Shown here one piece after another: positions 59,505 to 64,000 of a DNA stretch of 64,000 nt; the first letter of the stretch is position 1, and the number at the start of each line of letters is the position of its first letter. Below the pieces are notes generated by a model, which searched no databases, was not told the DNA's origin, and saw nothing but the letters and a program-made list of their open reading frames with translations. Source of the stretch: an uncultured bacterium (GTDB lineage: Bacteria > Verrucomicrobiota > Lentisphaeria > Victivallales > UBA1829); NCBI GenBank assembly GCA_900549415.1, contig URNX01000001.1, forward strand, positions 62,001-126,000, given 5' to 3'. Made by a program: the position numbers and the translations under genes.

Positions 59505-61223
59505 ATGTATGAAATCCTGATCAGAATTCCCGGACGCGACGAAATCAAAGCCCGTCTGATTCCGGGAACCTACCGGGTCGGTTCAAGCCCGGCAAGCCAC
59601 CTGACGCTCAACGCGTCCGGCGTGGTTCCGCGTCACTGCCTGTTCACCGCGACCGATACCGACCTCAAAATCGCCGATCTCGGCGGAGGAATCGAAGTCG
59701 ACGGCGAAGCGTTTCACGACACCACGGTTCACATCCGCCCGGGCAGCCGCGTCCGCATCGGCGAAGCGGAGATTCTTGCGCTCGGAACCGAAGACCGCGA
59801 AGAGCGGAAGCCGGAACCGCCGAAGCCCGTTTCCGCCCCGCCTCCGCCCGCACCGGCGCAGCGTCCGCTGAACAATCAGGGCAAACATGAGATTCCGATT
59901 CTCGCAGTCTCCGGAATCCCGCTTGCCGCACGCCCGTTCGTACAGGAAATCAAACGCCTTGCACACATCGAACTGCTCAAACGCCTGAACCTCAAACGCA
60001 TGGTTCTCGCAGGGACCGCACAGAGCGATCTCGAGAAAAAGGCGAAAGACACCATTCATGAAATCATCTCCGAACTCACCGTCACCCTTCCCGCTGGTGT
60101 GACAACCGACAAGATCGAACGGGAACTCGTTCATGAAGCCATCGGGCTCGGACCGCTTGAAGACCTCATCGCCATGCCGGAAATCTCCGAAATCATGGTG
60201 AACGGCCCCGACAGCGTCTACGTCGAAACCAAAGGTGTTCTGCATAAAACCGATATGGCATTTGCCGACAATCATCAGGTCATCGCGGCAATCGAACGCA
60301 TCGTCTCACCCCTCGGACGCCGCATCGATGAAAGCTCCCCGATGGTCGACGCGCGTCTTCAGGACGGTTCCCGTGTGAACGCAATTATCCCGCCGCTCTC
60401 GCTGGTCGGACCGACGATTACCATCCGTAAATTCTCGCGGAACCCGCTGCAGATCGACGACCTTGTCCGTTTCGGGTCCATCTCTTACGAAATGGCGGAT
60501 TTCCTGAACGTCTGCGTCAAACTCCGCAAAAACATCATCATCTCCGGCGGAACCGGTTCCGGAAAAACGACGCTGCTCAACATTCTGAGCTCGTTCCTGC
60601 CCGATACCGAACGCATCATCACCATTGAAGACGCGGCGGAACTCCAGCTGCGCCAGGATCATGTGGTCCGCCTCGAATCGCGTCCTGCGAACATCGAAGG
60701 CAAAGGCGAAGTCAACATCCGCGATCTCGTCCGCAACTCCCTGCGAATGCGTCCGGACCGCATCGTCATCGGCGAGTGCCGCGGCGGCGAAGCGCTCGAC
60801 ATGCTTCAGGCAATGAACACCGGTCATGACGGCTCGCTCACAACCATCCACGCGAACACTCCGCGCGACGCGCTTTCGCGTCTCGAAACTCTCGTTCTCA
60901 TGGCGGGATTCGATCTGCCGCTCCGCGCAATCCGCGAACAGATCGCCTCCGCAATCGCAATCATCGTGCAGATCAACCGCGAAAAGGACGGCACGCGAAA
61001 AGTCACAAACATCTCTGAAATCACCCGCATGGAAGGCGACATGATCACCATGCAGGACATCTTCACCTATCATCAGGACGGCTGGGATGCCAACGGCAAA
61101 ATGACCGGGCGCCATGTCCCTTCCGGCAATCTGCCCTCGTTCATGGAGGACATCAAGCGCGCCGGACTCAAACTCGACCTTGAAATCTTCACCCGCGGAA
61201 TGCTGAAAGGAGAGGAACGCTGA
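59505..61223 (+). CDS. cpaF: FHA-CpaF/TadA secretion ATPase fusion
   Basis: 572 residues. Residues 1-95 form an FHA domain (TYRVGSSPASHLTL, VVPRHCLF, GGIEVDG), joined by a proline-rich linker (about 105-125) to a full CpaF-type VirB11 ATPase. ATPase motifs: Walker A GGTGSGKTT near 350, Asp box TIEDAAELQL, Walker B RIVIGECRGGEALDM and the His box TTIHANT. It powers Tad pilus assembly. The FHA part could tether the ATPase to a phosphothreonine protein. Three bases separate it from cpaB and the tadB start shares its last base. Confidence 0.93.
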   Translation: MYEILIRIPGRDEIKARLIPGTYRVGSSPASHLTLNASGVVPRHCLFTATDTDLKIADLGGGIEVDGEAFHDTTVHIRPGSRVRIGEAEILALGTEDREERKPEPPKPVSAPPPPAPAQRPLNNQGKHEIPILAVSGIPLAARPFVQEIKRLAHIELLKRLNLKRMVLAGTAQSDLEKKAKDTIHEIISELTVTLPAGVTTDKIERELVHEAIGLGPLEDLIAMPEISEIMVNGPDSVYVETKGVLHKTDMAFADNHQVIAAIERIVSPLGRRIDESSPMVDARLQDGSRVNAIIPPLSLVGPTITIRKFSRNPLQIDDLVRFGSISYEMADFLNVCVKLRKNIIISGGTGSGKTTLLNILSSFLPDTERIITIEDAAELQLRQDHVVRLESRPANIEGKGEVNIRDLVRNSLRMRPDRIVIGECRGGEALDMLQAMNTGHDGSLTTIHANTPRDALSRLETLVLMAGFDLPLRAIREQIASAIAIIVQINREKDGTRKVTNISEITRMEGDMITMQDIFTYHQDGWDANGKMTGRHVPSGNLPSFMEDIKRAGLKLDLEIFTRGMLKGEER

Positions 61224-62113
61224 TGGAACTGCTGACAAATCTGACTCTGATCGCATGCCTCTGCTCCGCGCTCGCCGTCACCTGCGCGACCATTGTCATC
61301 GTCGACTTCATCACCGAAGCCTCCAACCGCTACAAAGAGCGGTATATTGAGGAGACCTCCGTGCAGTACGACGACATTCTGCTTCAGATGCCGCCGGAGA
61401 AAATTTTTTATCTGAGTCTTGCATTTGCCGGACTCGGCGCGTTCCTTGGAATCGCGTTCGCCGCCTTCACCGGAACGCTCTCCGCTGCAAAGATTTTCCT
61501 TTTCGGAACAGTCGGGCTCGTCGTCGCCTTTCCTGCGCCGCGCTTCTACCTGCGCTTCCTCAAAAACCAGCGTCTGGCAAAGTTCAACGAACAGCTTGAA
61601 GATGCGCTTCTCTCCATCAGCGGCTCGCTCAAGGCGGGATTCAGTCTTCCGCAGGCGCTCGATGAAATCGCAAAAGCCAACCGCCACCCGATCTCCTTCG
61701 AATTCAATCTTCTGACGCAGGAGCTGCGCCTCGGCGTGAGCTTCGATGAAGCCTTCACAAAAATGTCCAAACGCGTCGGATCCAAAGATTTTGAACTGGT
61801 CGCCATCGCCGTCATCACCGCGCGTCAGACAGGCGGCGAACTGACGAACGTTCTGGAACGGCTCGCCTACGTCATCCGGGAGCGTCTCCGCATCACCCGC
61901 AAAGTTTCCGCGCTGACCGCCCAGGGAAGACTTCAGGCGATCATCATCGGCGCCATGCCGTTCCTGCTCCTTGCCGCAATGGCGTACATCGCGCCCGACA
62001 TGGTCAACGCTTTCCTGAATTCCCCGCTCGGAATTCTTCTGCTGTTCGCCGCGATTGCGCTGGTTGTGACCGGCTTCCTCGTCATCCGCAAAATCACCAA
62101 CATTGATATTTAA
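61223..62113 (+). CDS. tadB: Tad secretion platform protein TadB
   Basis: 296 residues with membrane segments near 8-30, 65-110 and two at the C-terminus (230-290), around a T2SSF cytoplasmic domain (LEDALLSISGSLKAGFSLPQAL, ELRLGVSFDEAFTKMSKR, ITARQTGGELTNVLERLA, each given in part). TadB and TadC form the inner-membrane platform on which CpaF acts. Its start overlaps the cpaF stop by one base. Confidence 0.92.
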   Translation: MELLTNLTLIACLCSALAVTCATIVIVDFITEASNRYKERYIEETSVQYDDILLQMPPEKIFYLSLAFAGLGAFLGIAFAAFTGTLSAAKIFLFGTVGLVVAFPAPRFYLRFLKNQRLAKFNEQLEDALLSISGSLKAGFSLPQALDEIAKANRHPISFEFNLLTQELRLGVSFDEAFTKMSKRVGSKDFELVAIAVITARQTGGELTNVLERLAYVIRERLRITRKVSALTAQGRLQAIIIGAMPFLLLAAMAYIAPDMVNAFLNSPLGILLLFAAIALVVTGFLVIRKITNIDI

Positions 62114-62128
62114 GGAGGACAACCGCTC

Positions 62129-63013
62129 ATGGATCTGCTTCTGACAACCGCCGCCGCGCTCTGCGCCGGAATCTCCTGCACCGCTGTGCTCTGTCTCATC
62201 ATCGGCGCCCTCTCCTCCATCGAATTCGACAAAAACGCGGGCGAACCGCTCGAAATCCGCAAGCCGGTTCCGGTTCTCATCAAAATTGTGCTTCCGCTGA
62301 CAGGGAACCTTCTTCCGCTCATGCACGCGCCGCTCTTTCAGGATTCCCTACGCAAGACCTCGAACCAGCTTATGATGGCGGGATACGACCAGACGCTTTC
62401 CGCGGAACGCTTCCTCGCCGCGCGTCTTCTGCTGCTCGGACTCGGCGTCATCGTCATGATCCTCTGCGGAGCCGCAGGCAAACTGCTTTACGGACTCATC
62501 CTCCTCGCCATGTTCTATGTCTATCCCGGAGCCTGGCTGCGCAACATGGTAAGCAAACGCCACTTCTCGATTCTGCGCGCACTCCCGAACCTGCTCGACC
62601 TGCTCACCCTTTCCGTCGAAGCCGGAAAAGACTTTCTTTCCGCACTCAAGGACATCCTCGCGCGGCGCCCGGTCGACGCCCTCGGCGAAGAGTTCATGCG
62701 CGCGCTTCAGGAAATTCAGCTCGGCAAAAAACGCCAGACCGCGCTCCGCGACATGGCGCAGCGCACCCAGCAGCCCGAACTTTCCGCCGTTCTGAACGCA
62801 ATTGTCCAGGCGGATGAACTCGGTATCAGCATCGGCGGACTCCTCCGCATTCAGAGCGACCAGCTCCGCAACAAGCGTTTCGCCCTCGCGGAAAAACTCG
62901 CGGGCGAAGCCCCGGTCAAACTTCTCATGCCGGTCGTCCTCTTCATCTTCCCCGCCGTCTTCCTGCTGATGCTCGGCCCCGTAATCCTCCAGGCAATGAA
63001 AGCGATGCGGTAA
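62129..63013 (+). CDS. tadC: Tad secretion platform protein TadC
   Basis: 294 residues, same layout as TadB: N-terminal membrane helix, two helices near 105-140, T2SSF domain (LPNLLDLLTLSVEAGKDFLSAL and QRTQQPELSAVLNAIVQADELG, each split by the conserved glycine region) and a C-terminal helix. AAGGAGG precedes the ATG, 15 bp after tadB. Confidence 0.92.
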   Translation: MDLLLTTAAALCAGISCTAVLCLIIGALSSIEFDKNAGEPLEIRKPVPVLIKIVLPLTGNLLPLMHAPLFQDSLRKTSNQLMMAGYDQTLSAERFLAARLLLLGLGVIVMILCGAAGKLLYGLILLAMFYVYPGAWLRNMVSKRHFSILRALPNLLDLLTLSVEAGKDFLSALKDILARRPVDALGEEFMRALQEIQLGKKRQTALRDMAQRTQQPELSAVLNAIVQADELGISIGGLLRIQSDQLRNKRFALAEKLAGEAPVKLLMPVVLFIFPAVFLLMLGPVILQAMKAMR

Positions 63014-63016
63014 CCC

Positions 63017-63445
63017 ATGATTCTGCATAACGTCACACGCAAAACCGTTCTCGCGAAGGAGCCGCGCCGCGCGCGAGCCTTCTTCACGCGGATGCGCGGC
63101 ATGATCGGACGCAGCTTCTCGGACGAGTTCGACGCCCTCATCTTTGAACACTGCAACGCCGTCCACTCGCTCTTCATGTCGCAGCCCATCGACGTTCTGT
63201 TTCTTTCCGGCGACAACCGGATTGTTCATCAGCGCACAGCCTTTCCGCCCTGGCGGTTCTGTGAAGGCTGCCGCGCCGCCGTGCTCACCATCGAACTGCC
63301 CGCCGGAACCCTCGCACGGACCGGCACGCAGACCGGAGATTATATTGATCTGGATGTGGAACTGCTCCCCGAACTGAACGCCCGTCCGTCCGGACTCGCC
63401 GGGACAGCCCCCGCACCAACGAACTTATTCGGAGATAAATCATGA
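63017..63445 (+). CDS. DUF192 family protein
   Basis: 142 residues. The DUF192 core is evident: ARAFFTRMRGMIGR at the N-terminus, HCNAVHSLFMSQPIDVLFLS with the conserved H-x-x-x-M-x-x-P-I-D segment, and VLTIELPAGTLARTGTQTGDYI. Function unknown. It lacks the signal peptide that many DUF192 proteins have. Three bases after tadC and overlapping the next gene by four, so it is part of the Tad transcript, as is often seen. Confidence 0.88.
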   Translation: MILHNVTRKTVLAKEPRRARAFFTRMRGMIGRSFSDEFDALIFEHCNAVHSLFMSQPIDVLFLSGDNRIVHQRTAFPPWRFCEGCRAAVLTIELPAGTLARTGTQTGDYIDLDVELLPELNARPSGLAGTAPAPTNLFGDKS

Positions 63446-64000
63446 AACTCTTTTTTCTGAACGGTCCCAGAGCGGGAACCAACATGGAACTCACACCGCC
63501 CGGCGTATCCGTCGGACGCGAAGAGGACAACGACATCCAGCTTCTCGTCACCGGCGTTTCGCGCTATCATGCGAAAATAACCTTCAACGGCTCCGCCTGG
63601 TCAATCCTCGATCTCGGCAGCACCAACGGAACCCGTCTCAACGGCAAACAGATTTCTGCGGAAACCGCACTGGCGGACGGCGACACCATTGTCATCGGCG
63701 ATCAGACACTCATTTTCGCCGAACAGCTTGCCGCACCGAAACCCGAAGCGTCCGCCCCGGCTCCCGCACCCGCACCGGAACAGCCGTCCAAACCGTCCGT
63801 CGACCTGAAATCCCTCGAAACGCTCTTTTCCAAAGACAAAAAGAAAGAGGAGGAAAAGAAGGGTTCCGCTCCGGCACAGAAGAAATTCAAACTTCTCTAT
63901 CCGGTCCTCGTCTTTGCGCTCGCACTGATCGTCCTTGCTGTCTTCGTCAAACTCAATATGATGGAACCGAAAGCGGAGAGTTCACAAGCTGCTGCAGTCA
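63442..64000 (+). CDS. FHA-domain membrane protein, truncated by the window edge
   Basis: At least 186 residues; the 3' end is outside the window. N-terminal FHA domain (1-100) with the phosphothreonine-binding pattern GREEDNDIQL, SRYHAKI and LGSTNGTRLNGKQI, a proline/alanine linker, a Lys/Glu-rich charged stretch (about 130-145), and a membrane helix near 152-170 (LLYPVLVFALALIVLAVF). The FHA lies on the cytoplasmic side. ATGA overlap with the DUF192 gene. It is the third FHA protein in the window and the second in the Tad locus. Confidence 0.88.
   Translation, partial: MKLFFLNGPRAGTNMELTPPGVSVGREEDNDIQLLVTGVSRYHAKITFNGSAWSILDLGSTNGTRLNGKQISAETALADGDTIVIGDQTLIFAEQLAAPKPEASAPAPAPAPEQPSKPSVDLKSLETLFSKDKKKEEEKKGSAPAQKKFKLLYPVLVFALALIVLAVFVKLNMMEPKAESSQAAAV

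Noticed and set aside
1..64000. tRNA or rRNA genes
   Set aside because: No cloverleaf with CCA-adjacent acceptor stem or rRNA-like segment was seen in the intergenic regions, though a computed tRNA scan was not possible.

Overview
The window reads as the chromosome of a Gram-negative, anaerobic, fermentative, sugar-degrading bacterium. The outer envelope is shown by an LptD-type LPS assembly protein, an RseP-type intramembrane protease and two secretin-like proteins. Anaerobic metabolism is shown by a Rex-controlled NuoE/NuoF/[FeFe]-hydrogenase operon, a flavodoxin and ETF with an acyl-CoA dehydrogenase. Sugar use is shown by two GH36-type enzymes, a GH42-like protein, a GH5-like enzyme and an SGNH esterase. 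With ThyX, a Tad pilus locus and moderately high GC, I would guess the PVC superphylum, most likely Lentisphaerota (Victivallis-like). That placement is from gene content and general recall, not from a search. No rRNA, tRNA, IS element, prophage or CRISPR array was seen; the region looks like core chromosome.

Layout. 1-1.5 kb: 5' end of a PhzF-like gene, hpf, then divergent rpsD. 1.7-3.9 kb: a double-AAA ATPase. 3.9-8.8 kb (minus): alpha-galactosidase, SGNH hydrolase, thyX and an FHA-pseudokinase. 9.0-12.4 kb: two paralogous secretin-like proteins. 12.5-13.5 kb (minus): acyl-ACP thioesterase and folB. 13.55-13.94 kb: an unusual inverted array of about 26-bp hairpin modules. 13.9-19.2 kb (minus): rex, hydC, hydB, hydA and a REC-domain gene as one operon behind a Rex operator. 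19.3-23.8 kb (minus): antiporter, rRNA methyltransferase and GH42-like protein. 24-28.3 kb: tail-specific protease, murA and an exported hypothetical. 28.4-34.1 kb: lptD, proS, phosphodiesterase and esterase. 34.2-38.8 kb: etfB, etfA, acyl-CoA dehydrogenase, rpoZ and purE. 38.8-45.9 kb: degenerate S41 protein, DUF486, NfeD-like protein, thiL, tsaE, truA, a short UvrA and an FKBP. 45.9-48.3 kb (minus): rsmE and an acyl-CoA synthetase. 48.4-51.4 kb: GH5-like and GH36-like enzymes. 51.4-57.2 kb (minus): a tight operon holding ispG, rseP, dxr, dtd, folE, ispF and a small membrane protein. 57.2-58.6 kb: DUF3793 protein and flavodoxin behind operator-like palindromes. 58.6-64 kb: a Tad pilus locus (cpaB, FHA-cpaF, tadB, tadC), a DUF192 gene and a truncated FHA membrane protein.

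How it fits together. The hydrogenase operon probably balances NAD(P)H and ferredoxin by H2 cycling under Rex (NADH) control, although its catalytic subunit lacks the proton-relay cysteine and may be slow or regulatory. Flavodoxin would replace ferredoxin when iron is short. The glycosidases lack signal peptides, so they should act on imported oligosaccharides. Several proteins keep a fold but lose catalytic residues: pseudokinase, GH42-like, S41-like and the receiver domain. The best candidate for something undescribed is the hairpin-module array at 13553-13940.
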